The notes: generated by a model from the letters alone, not told the origin. Counted from the first letter of the stretch, positions 38,117 to 47,480 are shown. The stretch: DNA of 64,000 nt from Lachnospiraceae bacterium (GCA_910575475.1 CAJTGD010000020.1:1-64000), one strand, 5' to 3'. Numbers and translations are program-made.

Positions 38117-39817
38117 TTATTCATACTCATCTTCAAACGGATCGTCATAATCATCCGAATCGTCATAGCCGTTCGAATTTCTTGACACAATTCCCAGTAC
38201 AAGGAAGATCAGGCCGAGCACCGCCCCTCCGATGGCACAGAACAGGAACATCTTGTCGTCCCCGCGCTTGAGGAATGTAAATACGGCTGCTCCGAAATAA
38301 AAGATCATAGGCAGGATGAAGGCCAGGATCGTGTTGCGGTTCTGCATGATCAGCAGCATCAATCCGGAAACAAGCATACAGATCGCAAAGATCATAAATG
38401 TGGTTCCCGTAGAAACCGTACTGCCGGACGCTATATTTTCCAATCCCGCAAAAAATCCGCCGTATGCAAAGAATCCGGCTGCCAGGACAGAAATGATCCC
38501 GAATATGATCCGCGGAATGCGGAATCTTGCTGCAACATATTCTGTATCATCGTAGTCCGCCTCGTCATCCTCTTCGTACTCGTCTTCCAGGCTTGCCTTC
38601 GTATCCGGGCGTTTTTTAGCCGGAACGGGACGTTCCTTTTTCACCGGCTGCACTTCCTCTTCCGGAAGCGGTCTTTTCTTCTTCACCGGCTTATAGTTCG
38701 GATCCGTAGAAAGCATGTCCTCATATCCTTTTCTGACTGCATGCTCCTTTTTGGTCCGAACCTTTTCCGGGGGGATGTTTCCGTAACGCTGTTCCCCGGA
38801 TTCGGCCATGCTCTTACGGACAGCCTTTCTCTTCGGGGCACCCTCTGCCGGATGTTCCGCCGCCGGATTCACCGGAGCGCCCGCCGCCCGCTTCTTAACA
38901 GGAGGCTTTCCGGATGGATGCTTCTCCGAAGCCTGTTCCGCTGAGGCTCCGGAGGGCGGACGTTTTGCGGATGCCGGCCTTGGAGTTCCTGCTTTCTCCC
39001 CAGAGGGCTTATGGCCATCCGGCTTCCGGGTTCTTTTCTCAGGAGACGGTGCGCCTGCCTGCGCCCTGTGGGCTGCTCTTGCCTCTGCCGATGCCGCTCC
39101 GTCTGCTGCTTTGCGTGGAGCCCTTTCCTCTGCCGGTGCCGCTCCGTCTGCTGCTTTGCGGGGAGCTCTTTCCTCTGCCGATGCCGCTCCGTCCGCTGAC
39201 TTACGGGGAGTTCTTTCCTCTGCCGGTGCCGTATCATTCGCTGACCTGCGGGGTACTTTTCTCTCAGAGGAAGCCGGCTTACGGGGAGCTTTTCCTTCTC
39301 CGGCAGCCTTCGCCGGCGCTGCTTTGCGGAAAGTCTCTCCCTCCGCAGGAGCCTTCCCGGATACCGGACTCGGTGCCTCTCCTCCCGCCGGATTGCTGCC
39401 CGGCGCAGGCTTGCGGGAAACCTTTCCTTCTGCAGGAGCCGCTCCCGCTGCTGCTTTGCGGGAGGGCGTCCCTTCCGGAGACGGATGCGCCGCAGCCGGT
39501 TTCTTCGGTTCCTTCTTCTCCGGCGCTGCACTGCCGGCAGGTGCTTTTTTCACTGCCCCTGTTTTATGGGACGCATCAGGAGCTGTCCCTTTGTGTTCGC
39601 CCGGATCCTTCTCAGGCTGTACCGGAGGAGTCTCAGCCTTTCCAGTATTCGCCGCCGTATCCGGAACAGCTTTCCTGGCGCGCTGCTTGTCAAGATCCCA
39701 CTGCTTCTTACAATCACGGCATACTGCATATTGATGAAAGACCGGTGCGCCCTGCTCATCGGCACCAACCTGCTTCTTCTGTAACTCAACATCTTTTCCA
39801 CATATCGGACATTTCAT
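38117..39817 (-). CDS. zinc-ribbon membrane protein with Ala/Pro/Lys-rich tandem repeats
   Basis: The 566-residue protein has an N-terminal zinc ribbon (CPICGKDVEL...CRDC), then about 320 residues of low-complexity A/P/E/K sequence. This includes four 15-residue repeats (like AEERAPRKAADGAAP), an acidic stretch, and four C-terminal membrane spans (about 445-555), ending in an acidic tail. Only the ends look folded. The ATG at 39817 has GAGAGGAA upstream; the ATG three codons earlier is too close. Probably a Lachnospiraceae-specific envelope protein; function unknown. Confidence 0.7.
   Translation of the reverse strand: MKCPICGKDVELQKKQVGADEQGAPVFHQYAVCRDCKKQWDLDKQRARKAVPDTAANTGKAETPPVQPEKDPGEHKGTAPDASHKTGAVKKAPAGSAAPEKKEPKKPAAAHPSPEGTPSRKAAAGAAPAEGKVSRKPAPGSNPAGGEAPSPVSGKAPAEGETFRKAAPAKAAGEGKAPRKPASSERKVPRRSANDTAPAEERTPRKSADGAASAEERAPRKAADGAAPAEERAPRKAADGAASAEARAAHRAQAGAPSPEKRTRKPDGHKPSGEKAGTPRPASAKRPPSGASAEQASEKHPSGKPPVKKRAAGAPVNPAAEHPAEGAPKRKAVRKSMAESGEQRYGNIPPEKVRTKKEHAVRKGYEDMLSTDPNYKPVKKKRPLPEEEVQPVKKERPVPAKKRPDTKASLEDEYEEDDEADYDDTEYVAARFRIPRIIFGIISVLAAGFFAYGGFFAGLENIASGSTVSTGTTFMIFAICMLVSGLMLLIMQNRNTILAFILPMIFYFGAAVFTFLKRGDDKMFLFCAIGGAVLGLIFLVLGIVSRNSNGYDDSDDYDDPFEDEYE
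39076..39255. repeat. 45-bp tandem repeats (about four copies)
   Basis: Four imperfect 45-bp units (each with CTCTGCCG.TGCCG...GCTG.CTT) lie in the low-complexity part of the gene, in frame. Copy number is likely variable between strains. Confidence 0.75.
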
Positions 39818-39976
39818 GATGTGCATTTCCTCTCTTTCGTATTCGCCAATTCAAAGGGTAAAAACGTCCGCATTGATTTTGGCTAGAACCATTATAACAT
39901 CTTATTCCGATAAGGACAATGACAAAATAAGGAGTTTCTCATTTATGGGAAAAAGACAAGAGGATTCCTGTTTCCG

Positions 39977-40180
39977 CTATTTCGTCTTTTCGTCTGTTTT
40001 TGAATTTTTTGCGGAAATCACAGGCGGTTCGAATTGATACACATCATTGTAGGATTCCAGTTCTTCCTCCGATGTGGGGAGAAACGGGATCAGCCCCGTA
40101 CAATCCCTGGCGGAAGCCGCATTTGACAGATAATCATAATCATCAATAATTTTTTCATTTTCTTTCGGATTTAACATCAT
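39977..40180 (-). CDS. hypothetical small acidic protein
   Basis: The 67-residue protein (MMLNPKENEKIIDDYDYLSN, 'GLIPFLPTSEEELESYNDVY') follows GAGGTGAAG. Host gene of unknown role; the pattern is seen in Lachnospiraceae. It is divergent from the PHP gene. Confidence 0.6.
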   Translation of the reverse strand: MMLNPKENEKIIDDYDYLSNAASARDCTGLIPFLPTSEEELESYNDVYQFEPPVISAKNSKTDEKTK

Positions 40181-40285
40181 TCTTCACCTCGGTTTTATTA
40201 TTTGGACAAAAATAAATTGTATTCACGGAAAAATGTGGTAAACTGATAGAGGATTGACTATGTTTATAGAAATGAAAGGAATGAT

Positions 40286-41011
40286 ATGATCATGAACATT
40301 ATTGCAGATACACATGCTCATACCCTGGCCAGCGGCCATGCCTACAGCACCATCCGCGAGATGGCGGCAGCGGCGGCCGATCGGGGAATGCAGGTTCTCG
40401 CCCTGACTGAGCACGCACCGGAAATGCCGGGAACCTGCAGCCTGTTTTATTTTCAAAACCTGCGCGTCATCCCCCGCAAGATGAGCGGAGTCCGGATGCT
40501 CTTCGGCGCTGAACTCAATATCATGGATCCGAAAGGCCGGGTAGACCTGCCGGAAAGTACGATCAAAAATCTGGATATCGTAATCGCCAGCATCCACGTT
40601 CCCTGCTTCGGGCTTGAGCATACAGAGCAGGAGGTCATGAGCGCCTACGTGGAGGCCATGAAGAAGGAATACATCCAGATCATCGGCCATCCGGACGACA
40701 GCAGGTTTCCGATGGATTATGAACTACTTGTAAGGACAGCCAGGGAAACCCATACGCTTTTGGAGGTCAACAATTCCTCCCTGCATCCCCAGAGCTTTCG
40801 GGAGGGTGCCCGGGAAAATCTCCTCACCATGCTGGATCTGTGCCGCCAGTACGAGGTTCCCGTCACCACGGGGAGCGACGCTCATGCGGATGTGGATGCC
40901 GGCAATTTCTCATATGCCGCAGAACTCCTGGACTACTGTCATTTTCCGGAGGAGCTTGTGGTGACGACAGATTTTGAAAAACTGAAACCATACTTGAACT
41001 GCAAAGAATAG
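40286..41011 (+). CDS. PHP-domain phosphatase (YcdX-like)
   Basis: The 241-residue protein has PHP motifs: DTHAHTLASGH, 'ALTEHAPEMP', E in 'GAELNIMD', 'ASIHVP', 'IIGHPDDSRF' and 'TGSDAHADVDAGNF'. These are metal-binding His/Asp residues for a trinuclear site. The likely activity is phosphoester hydrolysis; the substrate is unknown. AAAGGA precedes the ATG. It is followed by a small gene in the same direction. Confidence 0.88.
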   Translation: MIMNIIADTHAHTLASGHAYSTIREMAAAAADRGMQVLALTEHAPEMPGTCSLFYFQNLRVIPRKMSGVRMLFGAELNIMDPKGRVDLPESTIKNLDIVIASIHVPCFGLEHTEQEVMSAYVEAMKKEYIQIIGHPDDSRFPMDYELLVRTARETHTLLEVNNSSLHPQSFREGARENLLTMLDLCRQYEVPVTTGSDAHADVDAGNFSYAAELLDYCHFPEELVVTTDFEKLKPYLNCKE

Positions 41012-41027
41012 AACAGGATGTGCCGCT

Positions 41028-41336
41028 ATGATCGATAAAAAATTAATCCCCGTGGGCGGACTGAAAAAAGAGCCTTTCTCAGGAGGACATCATGGAATGC
41101 GATATTTTTTCCGCTCGGATGAAAGCAGGGAGACCTTTACCGTCTTCGTCTACCCGGAGCCCTGGTCCTTCGAACAGACTCCGGAGGATGAGAAAACCTC
41201 CGCCTCCTTTCCCATGTCGGATGAGGGGATGGATGCTGCCATTGCATGGCTTTTCGAAATGTATGAGACCCAAAAAGAGGTCTGGAATAGTGCCCAAAAG
41301 AACTGCATGCATATCGTAAATACAAAAAAGCTCTGA
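41028..41336 (+). CDS. hypothetical small protein
   Basis: The 102-residue protein (MIDKKLIPVGGLKKEPFSGG, 'MRYFFRSDESRETFTVFVYP') is acidic alpha/beta and unrecognised. It lies 16 nt after the PHP gene and ends just before a terminator, so it is the last gene of a two-gene unit. Confidence 0.62.
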   Translation: MIDKKLIPVGGLKKEPFSGGHHGMRYFFRSDESRETFTVFVYPEPWSFEQTPEDEKTSASFPMSDEGMDAAIAWLFEMYETQKEVWNSAQKNCMHIVNTKKL

Positions 41337-41338
41337 CG

Positions 41339-41383
41339 CTTGCCCGGCTCCGTCCCTGATCAGGGTCGTTCCGGGCAAGATTT
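41339..41383 (+). terminator. terminator of the PHP unit
   Basis: A 9-bp stem CTTGCCCGG/CCGGGCAAG encloses an inner CCCTGATCAGGG palindrome and is followed by ATTT. It begins two bases after the stop. Confidence 0.6.
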
Positions 41384-41676
41384 ACTGCCAGACAACGTAA
41401 ATGCAAAGCAAAATCTATCTTTATTTTGATTTTAGAATTTTCATAATTTCTTCCATATCTTGTCACATCCGATTCACAAATGCCTGTTATGATAAATCCA
41501 TACTTACAGAAGACGATGGCTGCGGATGCAGCAGGCATGCGCGGCCATTGGACTTCGCCTAATGATTTATATTTTACTTAAGACGATTGACTGAATTTTG
41601 ATAGATTTTCCTTTTCTCTGAGCTGTCCGCATTGCCTGCGGCAGCTCTTTCCTTTTTCAGAGCGTGGAACATGGCT
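41384..41676. other. 293-bp intergenic region with a plus-oriented terminator; possible small RNA
   Basis: No reading frame is convincing. A stem GAGCTG.CCGCA/TGCGG.CAGCTC (41620-41647) is followed on the plus strand by TTTCCTTTTT, and an ATGGC..GCC hairpin lies at about 41515-41555. A terminator with no plus-strand gene before it hints at a non-coding RNA, but no clear promoter is seen. Confidence 0.3.
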
Positions 41677-42408
41677 TTATCGGATATACCCCTGCTGATA
41701 TGCCATATTCCGGTTAAACGCATACAACTCCGCCATGGTAGCCTGATAATAAGGCTCTACATAGAACACACCTACGATACCAAAGGTGATCCCTTCCAAC
41801 AGCCGCCATCCAATAAAGGACAGGTCCAGTACAAATACATTCCACTTCTGCCCCATCATCATCCGTTTACTGATCGCAAATGCCTCCTGCCGGCTCATCC
41901 CCGGATTCTCCGCCAGGATATAGGGGATCATCAGATATTCATAGTGCTTGATGATTCCTGGCACAACGAAGAGCAGAGACCACAGGCTGATAAACAGTCC
42001 TTTTAAAAACATGGTCACGACAATGTTCATATACTGTCCGCCCTGAAAAGCCGAACCGACCACACCCACACCCGGATTTCCGGTCTGGTTCTCGATAAAG
42101 AAGCGGCTTCCTCCCACTAGCAGAAGATTTCCCACAAAAATCTTTACGATGATAAAAAGAAGGCTGATGATCCCAACCACTGCGGCAGCCATGAGTGCAA
42201 ACATTGCAAGCGCCATGGATTGTGAGCCGCTCATATGGTGGCTGCCATAATCCTGAAAGGAATCATACGCATCCGAAGCCTTCGAACCGTACCTTGAATA
42301 GGAACCTCCTGTAAAAATAGCCATGACAAGCGCCGCAACCACAGCCGACCAGTAGTTCCTCGTAAAGGAAAGCTTTCCTCTCATCTTTAAGTCTATTCTG
42401 TTCCACAT
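41677..42408 (-). CDS. DUF975 family membrane protein
   Basis: The 243-residue protein has about five or six hydrophobic segments (NYWSAVVAALVMAIFTGG, 'ALAMFALMAAAVVGIISLLF', 'FISLWSLLFVVPGIIKHYEY') and the DUF975 features 'GSRFF', 'YMLIPYILAENPG' and a C-terminal 'YYQATMAELYAF'. An integral membrane protein of unknown function, common in Firmicutes. ATG has GGGAGGG upstream; it is divergent from the AraC regulator. Confidence 0.85.
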   Translation of the reverse strand: MWNRIDLKMRGKLSFTRNYWSAVVAALVMAIFTGGSYSRYGSKASDAYDSFQDYGSHHMSGSQSMALAMFALMAAAVVGIISLLFIIVKIFVGNLLLVGGSRFFIENQTGNPGVGVVGSAFQGGQYMNIVVTMFLKGLFISLWSLLFVVPGIIKHYEYLMIPYILAENPGMSRQEAFAISKRMMMGQKWNVFVLDLSFIGWRLLEGITFGIVGVFYVEPYYQATMAELYAFNRNMAYQQGYIR

Positions 42409-42604
42409 AATGAACCCTCCCTTATACTGCTAAAATTCAGTATAGCACATTATCCGGCATCTTGAAAGCATTATCCTCTGATAAAGTAAAGTATTTCATG
42501 ATCTAACCTCTTGCGTATTCTCCGGATTCATTTTATGATATAGATATACTGAGCGCCGGATGGTTCCGGCCGTGAGTATAACCTGTATGATAAGAGGTGC
42601 ATCC

Positions 42605-43483
42605 ATGATCATCCATAATTCCTGCAGGGCCGCCATCCAGTCCTGTCTCGACACGAAGACATTTGCCGCAGCCCATTTATATAACGATGAAAAAACCATG
42701 AGTATCCACATTCATGACTGCTATGAGGTCTACTATTCCATCTCCGGCGGAAAGCAGTTTTTGATCGACAACCGGTTTTATGATTTCCAGCCGGGAGACA
42801 TTTTTTTCATCAATCAATATGAAAGCCATTATCTTTCGCAGATCGACCGTGTGACCCATGAGCGGATCGTGCTGTCCGTTTATCCGGATTATCTGAGGAG
42901 GTTTTCAACGGAGCAGACTGACCTGAACTGCTGCTTCACACAAAGAGATACCTCCTTCGGCCACAGACTGAGCCTGTCCCAGGAAGAAAAAAAGCGGTTT
43001 TTATATTATATTCACAAGCTCTCCGAAGAGAAAGATTTTGGACAGGATCTCCTGGAGCAGACCGCATTTCTGGAACTCATGGTCTATCTGAACCGGATCT
43101 TTCTGCTGCGCTGCGAGGAGGACCGGACGCAGGAGCCACGCACGGATCAGAGAGCATCGGCAGCCCATTCTGAACAGATCGATGCCATTTTGTCTTATGT
43201 AAACCAAAACCTGACGGAAGAACTGACGATCGGGAAGCTGGCAGCCCATTTTTATCTGAGCAGCTCCTACCTGTGCCGGATCTTTAAAGATGAGACCGGA
43301 ACCACCATCAACCGGTATATCACCGCCAAGCGGATCTCCCGTGCAAAGGCACTGCTTGCGGAAGGCTATTCCGTTACGGAAACCTGCGGGATGTGCGGCT
43401 TCCAGGATTACAGCAATTTTTTAAAGGCCTTTACAAAGGCTGTGGGAATCTCCCCAAAGAAATACGCCATGTATGAGCAGTAA
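42605..43483 (+). CDS. AraC family transcriptional regulator
   Basis: The 292-residue protein has an N-terminal cupin (HIHDCYEVYYSISGGKQFLI, 'FQPGDIFFINQYESHYLSQI') and a C-terminal AraC double HTH ('IGKLAAHFYLSSSYLCRIFK', 'VTETCGMCGFQDYSNFLKAF'). The ATG at 42605 follows AGAGGTG; an upstream frame extension is not protein-like. It faces kduD-kduI across a terminator, so it may respond to hexuronate breakdown products. Confidence 0.88.
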   Translation: MIIHNSCRAAIQSCLDTKTFAAAHLYNDEKTMSIHIHDCYEVYYSISGGKQFLIDNRFYDFQPGDIFFINQYESHYLSQIDRVTHERIVLSVYPDYLRRFSTEQTDLNCCFTQRDTSFGHRLSLSQEEKKRFLYYIHKLSEEKDFGQDLLEQTAFLELMVYLNRIFLLRCEEDRTQEPRTDQRASAAHSEQIDAILSYVNQNLTEELTIGKLAAHFYLSSSYLCRIFKDETGTTINRYITAKRISRAKALLAEGYSVTETCGMCGFQDYSNFLKAFTKAVGISPKKYAMYEQ

Positions 43484-43555
43484 CAAGGCAGCTCTGCTGT
43501 TGGATTTCCGGCACAGAATGCTGCCGGATACAGAAAGTTCTGTTTATTCTATGAT

Positions 43556-43604
43556 TTTTAAAAAGGCATACGCCCCGGTACGATCCGTACCGTCGTATGC
43601 CTTT
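43556..43604 (-). terminator. terminator of the kduI-kduD operon (bidirectional)
   Basis: An 11-bp stem AAAGGCATACG/CGTATGCCTTT contains an inner GGTAC/GTACC stem. On the minus strand TTTTT follows. It serves kduD and, less strongly, the converging AraC gene. Confidence 0.75.
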
Positions 43605-43640
43605 CCCGCGCAGTCTGTCTCCGGTATTTTCTGCTGCTCC

Positions 43641-44441
43641 TTACGGCTGCTTTCCAATATATGCCAGGATCCCGCCGTCTACATACAAAATCTGTCCGTT
43701 GACAAAGTCAGACGCATCCGAAGCCAGAAATACCGCCGGCCCCATCAGATCCTCCGGATCACCCCACCGTGCGGCGGGCGTCTTGGAAATGATAAACTGG
43801 TCAAAGGGATGCCGGCTGCCGTCGGCCTGTGTCTCCCGCAGCGGAGCCGTCTGCGGCGTAGCGATATATCCGGGGCCGATGCCGTTGCACTGAATGTTGT
43901 ATTCCCCGTATTCCGAACAGATATTTTTCGTCAGCATCTTCAATCCGCCCTTTGCCGCCGCATAAGCAGATACTGTTTCGCGGCCAAGCTCGCTCATCAT
44001 GGAACAGATATTGATGATCTTTCCGTGTCCCTTTTCGATCATGTCCGGCAGAACGGCCTTGGACATGATGAAGGGCGCATTCAGGTCAATATCTACCACC
44101 TGGCGAAATTCCGCAGCGCTCATCTCCGTCATGGGAATCCGTTTGATGATACCGGCATTGTTTACCAGGATATCGATCACACCCAGTTCCTTTTTGATGC
44201 TCTTCACCATCTCCCGCACCTGATCCTCGTCTGTCACGTCGCAGAGATATCCTTTTGCACGGATCCCTTTGGCCTCATAATCCGCCAGTGCCTTCTCCAG
44301 GTGCTCCTGCCCCCGGCAGTTAAAGGCGATCTTCGCTCCTGCCCCGGCATAAGCTTCGGCGATGGCAAATCCAATGCCGTAAGCTCCTCCTGTTACAAGA
44401 GCCACCTTACCTTCCAATGAAAAACTGTCTAAAATCCCCAT
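43641..44441 (-). CDS. kduD: 2-dehydro-3-deoxy-D-gluconate 5-dehydrogenase / SDR family
   Basis: The 266-residue short-chain dehydrogenase has the Rossmann motif VTGGAYGIG, NNAG, the catalytic Ser in 'INICSMMSELG' and YAAAK. It reduces 2,5-diketo-3-deoxygluconate to KDG in unsaturated-uronate breakdown. It lies 49 nt after kduI, which supports KduD over gluconate 5-dehydrogenase. ATG has AAAGGAT/AAAGG upstream. Confidence 0.88.
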   Translation of the reverse strand: MGILDSFSLEGKVALVTGGAYGIGFAIAEAYAGAGAKIAFNCRGQEHLEKALADYEAKGIRAKGYLCDVTDEDQVREMVKSIKKELGVIDILVNNAGIIKRIPMTEMSAAEFRQVVDIDLNAPFIMSKAVLPDMIEKGHGKIINICSMMSELGRETVSAYAAAKGGLKMLTKNICSEYGEYNIQCNGIGPGYIATPQTAPLRETQADGSRHPFDQFIISKTPAARWGDPEDLMGPAVFLASDASDFVNGQILYVDGGILAYIGKQP

Positions 44442-44490
44442 TTCCTTTATCCTTCTTTCTTACAATCTAAGCCTGAATCTTACCTTTTCT

Positions 44491-45354
44491 CTACATCAGA
44501 TCCCGGTTCGCCACCCCGTCCATATCATCGAAGTCCTGGTTCTCCCCAACCATTCCCCAGATGAAGGTATAGTTTCTGGAACCGCTTCCCGAATGGATGG
44601 ACCAGCTCGGGGAGATGACCGCCTGCTCGTTTCGGATCACAAGGTGCTTCGTCTCATCCGGTTCGCCCATATAGTGCATCACAAACGCATCCTCCGGCAT
44701 TTCAAAATACAGGTATACTTCCATTCTCCGGTCATGGGTGTGGCAGGGCATGGTATTCCAGACACTGCCAGGTTCCAGGCTTGTCATTCCCATGACCAGC
44801 TGGCAGCTCTCCACCTGTCCGGGAAGGATATATTTACAGATCGTGCGGTGATTGGAATCCTCCAGGCACCCCAGCTCCACCTTGTTCTCCTCCTTCACGA
44901 TCACCACACCGTCCTCCGGCTGTCCCTCCGGCCGGATCAGGACCGTCGGACAGGAGGTGTGCGCAGGCGCGCTGTTCAGATAGAACTTGGCCGGATTCTC
45001 AGGGTCTTTGCTGGCAAAGGAGATCTCCCTCACGCCCATGCCTAAGTACATGCCGTCCTTGTAGCCCAGCGTATACTCCCTGCCGTCCGCGAGGATCGTT
45101 CCCTCCCCGCCGATGTTGATCACGCCCATCTCACGCCGGTCCAGAAAATATTCGGTCCTGAGCTCCTCTCCTGCCTTTAACCCGATCACCTCTTTGACCG
45201 GCATCACGCCTCCCGTGATGATCCGGTCGATATGGCTGTACACCAGCTTCACCTCATCCGCAAAGAAAAGCCTGGGGATCAGAAATTCCTCTCTCAGTCT
45301 CTGTGTCGTGTAATGTTTTACGTCCTTCGGGGACGATGCTGTTCTCAGTTCCAT
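44491..45354 (-). CDS. kduI: 5-dehydro-4-deoxy-D-glucuronate isomerase
   Basis: The 287-residue cupin-fold isomerase has 'IITGGVMPVKEVIGL', 'GMGVREISFASKDPENPAKF', metal-binding 'CHTHDRRMEVYLYF' and 'SPSWSIHSGSG'. It converts 5-keto-4-deoxyuronate from pectin or glycosaminoglycan lyase products to diketo-deoxygluconate. AAGGAAGG precedes the ATG. First gene of kduID. Confidence 0.93.
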   Translation of the reverse strand: MELRTASSPKDVKHYTTQRLREEFLIPRLFFADEVKLVYSHIDRIITGGVMPVKEVIGLKAGEELRTEYFLDRREMGVINIGGEGTILADGREYTLGYKDGMYLGMGVREISFASKDPENPAKFYLNSAPAHTSCPTVLIRPEGQPEDGVVIVKEENKVELGCLEDSNHRTICKYILPGQVESCQLVMGMTSLEPGSVWNTMPCHTHDRRMEVYLYFEMPEDAFVMHYMGEPDETKHLVIRNEQAVISPSWSIHSGSGSRNYTFIWGMVGENQDFDDMDGVANRDLM

Positions 45355-45554
45355 CGTAAATCCTTCCTTTCAGAAAATGTTATTAAAATGTTATTCGTAA
45401 GAACTGCTTACAGCATACCATACAAAGAAACCCATTTTCCTGTGATTTCTTCTCGAAAATCTTGCAAATCTTCTACAAAACATCCTGATCTTCCATCGAA
45501 AACCACTTCCCCCAAAGCGCTTTTAGTGCTATAATAAGGAAGCGAGCGGGTTGT

Positions 45555-45580
45555 GAGTGCTCTGTGAAAAGCACTCTTTT
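45555..45580 (+). promoter_or_regulatory. leader hairpin before the kinase-like gene
   Basis: Stem GAGTGCT/AGCACTC with an 8-nt loop is followed by TTTT, 20 bases upstream of the start and after a TATAAT at about 45534. It resembles an attenuator and would sit in the 5' leader. Confidence 0.4.
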
Positions 45581-45600
45581 GTACAAAGGAGGACGGTAGA

Positions 45601-46086
45601 ATGAAGTTAGTGATTACGATGAGCCGCAGGTTTGGTACGGGCGCCAGCATTATTGCCAATGAGCTTTCCGTAAGGCTTGGCATCCCTGTATATGATAAGG
45701 CATCCATTGAGCATAAGCTGGATGAGCATGAATACGAATCCGAGGCCGAGGCCATCCGCAGGCTGGCGGAGAGTCCCTGCATTATTCTGGGACGATGTGC
45801 TTCGAACATCCTGAAGGATCGGATGAATGTCCTCAATATCTATGTCTGTGCAGACAAGGAAGACCGGATCCGGCGTATCATGAAACTGGAATCCCTCTCA
45901 TACGAGGAGGCAAAGGAAAAGCTGGAGCGCACCGATGAGCAGCGTGCCGCATACTATCACGAACACACCGGCAGGACCTGGGGAGATGTCAATGACTATC
46001 ATATGATCCTGGATACCACCGAATTAGGGGTTGAGAACTGTGCCAATATCCTGATGCAGTATTTTGAGAAGCTGGAGTATATCTAA
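45601..46086 (+). CDS. short cytidylate kinase-like protein
   Basis: The 161-residue protein has a P-loop-like start (ITMSRRFGTGASIIANELS) and 'CIILGRCASNIL', then 'KEDRIRRIMKLESLSYEEAK', the Cytidylate_kin2 pattern. Family members usually have about 200 residues, with a helical insert after 'YDKASIEH' that is missing here. The P-loop lacks the usual Lys. Activity is therefore doubtful. AGGAGGAC precedes the ATG. Confidence 0.75.
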   Translation: MKLVITMSRRFGTGASIIANELSVRLGIPVYDKASIEHKLDEHEYESEAEAIRRLAESPCIILGRCASNILKDRMNVLNIYVCADKEDRIRRIMKLESLSYEEAKEKLERTDEQRAAYYHEHTGRTWGDVNDYHMILDTTELGVENCANILMQYFEKLEYI

Positions 46087-46148
46087 CATTCGATAGATAT
46101 CCACGTCAAATGAATCCGGACATACACAGTTCTGTTGTTTCCGGAAGG

Positions 46149-46192
46149 AAAAGACAGGGCGACGCGTTTTTGGCGTTCCCCTGTCTTTTTAT
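46149..46192 (+). terminator. terminator of the kinase-like gene
   Basis: Stem AAAGACAGGG/CCCTGTCTTT with an internal loop is followed by TTTAT. It faces the converging lipoprotein gene. Confidence 0.75.
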
Positions 46193-46260
46193 CTACTGCA
46201 ATATAATTACACGGTTCCATATTTTCCATTTCTGCTGTGAATCCCGCCTTCCGGCACTGG

Positions 46261-47400
46261 TCAGTTCTCGGAATCCTCGTCCTCTTCTTCGGACTGCGCA
46301 TCCTCCTTGTCAGAATCCGCGTCATCCTCCTTTTCATCGGACGCCTTCTTATCATCCTTTGCCCCGTCGTCCTCGTTCTTCGGGATGGCAATTCCCTGAT
46401 ATGCAAAATCGATCTCCTGCCAGCGTTCCTCATTGAAGCTGATCTCTGTTTCTTCCCTCCACTTCTTCAATAAGGAATCATACTGTTCGGTTTTTCGCTC
46501 TTCAATGATCTGCTCTTTCTTTGTATCGGTTGCCTCGCGGTCCAGAAGGCTTGTGACTACCCCGACATACAGCCCGTCATCGGCCTCCACCGCATCCGTA
46601 ACCTCATTCTCTTTCAGCTGATCCGCTGCCTTCATAAAATCTGCATTCGGTGCTTTGGTATCCGAATCGAAGGTCACTGTTTCCACTTCCAGGTCTGCTT
46701 CTTTTGCCGCAGCATCTATATCCTTTTCTTCACTGTCTTTCAGGTCCTTTGCAAACTTTTCAGCCTTGTCCTTAAGCTCTTTTTTCTCATCATCTGACAT
46801 CTCTTCGCTGTTGCCGTCTTTATCCTCCTTGGCATATTGGAAGTAGACATATTTCATGCTTTTCTGTGCCGCCTCTTCATCCGAGACTTCCTCATCCACG
46901 CCTGCCTTCATAGGCTCATCCATTTTTTCCTGGATGGTAGCAAGCTCCAGATATTCCTGAATATACTCTGCATGGCCGGAGACCAGTTCCTTTGCTTCCA
47001 GTGGATTATCCTCTTCAAAGTCTGCTGCAGCCTTGGCAATTGCCTTTTCTTCCTCTTCCGTCAGCGCAACATCATACTCATCCGCGTGCTGGCGCATCAG
47101 ATACAGATCCTCCAGCTTCTCTACCAGGTTCCTTTTTATAGACTCCTGATAAGTACCTCCATCCCACTGCTGCAGCCAAAATTCCGCCGGGGTATCTCCT
47201 GTCAGATTGGTATAATATGCCTCATATCTGGACTGTACCATTCTCAGGTAAAAATTTGCAACCCCGAAGGTAATCTCGGATTCCCCTACGGTCCCTACTA
47301 CCTCGCTGTCATCAACAGATGAACCGCAGCCCATCAGTAAAGCAGCCGCAAGCGTTCCCGCTGCTGCTGCAGCTACACATCTTTTTTTCAACAGTTTCAT
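46261..47400 (-). CDS. SurA/PrsA-like foldase lipoprotein
   Basis: The 379-residue protein has a signal peptide with lipobox LLMGC (about 25), an N-terminal SurA-like helical domain (GESEITFGVANFYLRMVQSR), a Lys/Glu-rich middle that could hold a degenerate parvulin domain, then 'EEISFNEERWQEIDFAYQ' and a strongly acidic disordered tail (last 45 residues). It is the gene after mfd, an arrangement I recall from Lachnospiraceae. It probably assists folding of secreted proteins. Confidence 0.72.
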   Translation of the reverse strand: MKLLKKRCVAAAAAGTLAAALLMGCGSSVDDSEVVGTVGESEITFGVANFYLRMVQSRYEAYYTNLTGDTPAEFWLQQWDGGTYQESIKRNLVEKLEDLYLMRQHADEYDVALTEEEEKAIAKAAADFEEDNPLEAKELVSGHAEYIQEYLELATIQEKMDEPMKAGVDEEVSDEEAAQKSMKYVYFQYAKEDKDGNSEEMSDDEKKELKDKAEKFAKDLKDSEEKDIDAAAKEADLEVETVTFDSDTKAPNADFMKAADQLKENEVTDAVEADDGLYVGVVTSLLDREATDTKKEQIIEERKTEQYDSLLKKWREETEISFNEERWQEIDFAYQGIAIPKNEDDGAKDDKKASDEKEDDADSDKEDAQSEEEDEDSEN

Positions 47401-47480
47401 GTTATCCTCCTAAAGTATCTTATAAATGAAATACAGATACGGAACCTGTCCGCACTAAATATGATTATAATCCGTTTTTC

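Noticed and set aside
38808..39734. Long plus-strand frames opposite the repeat-rich membrane protein
   Set aside because: GC-rich repeats open all frames; no ribosome site and amino acid composition is not protein-like, while the minus frame has zinc ribbon and membrane spans.
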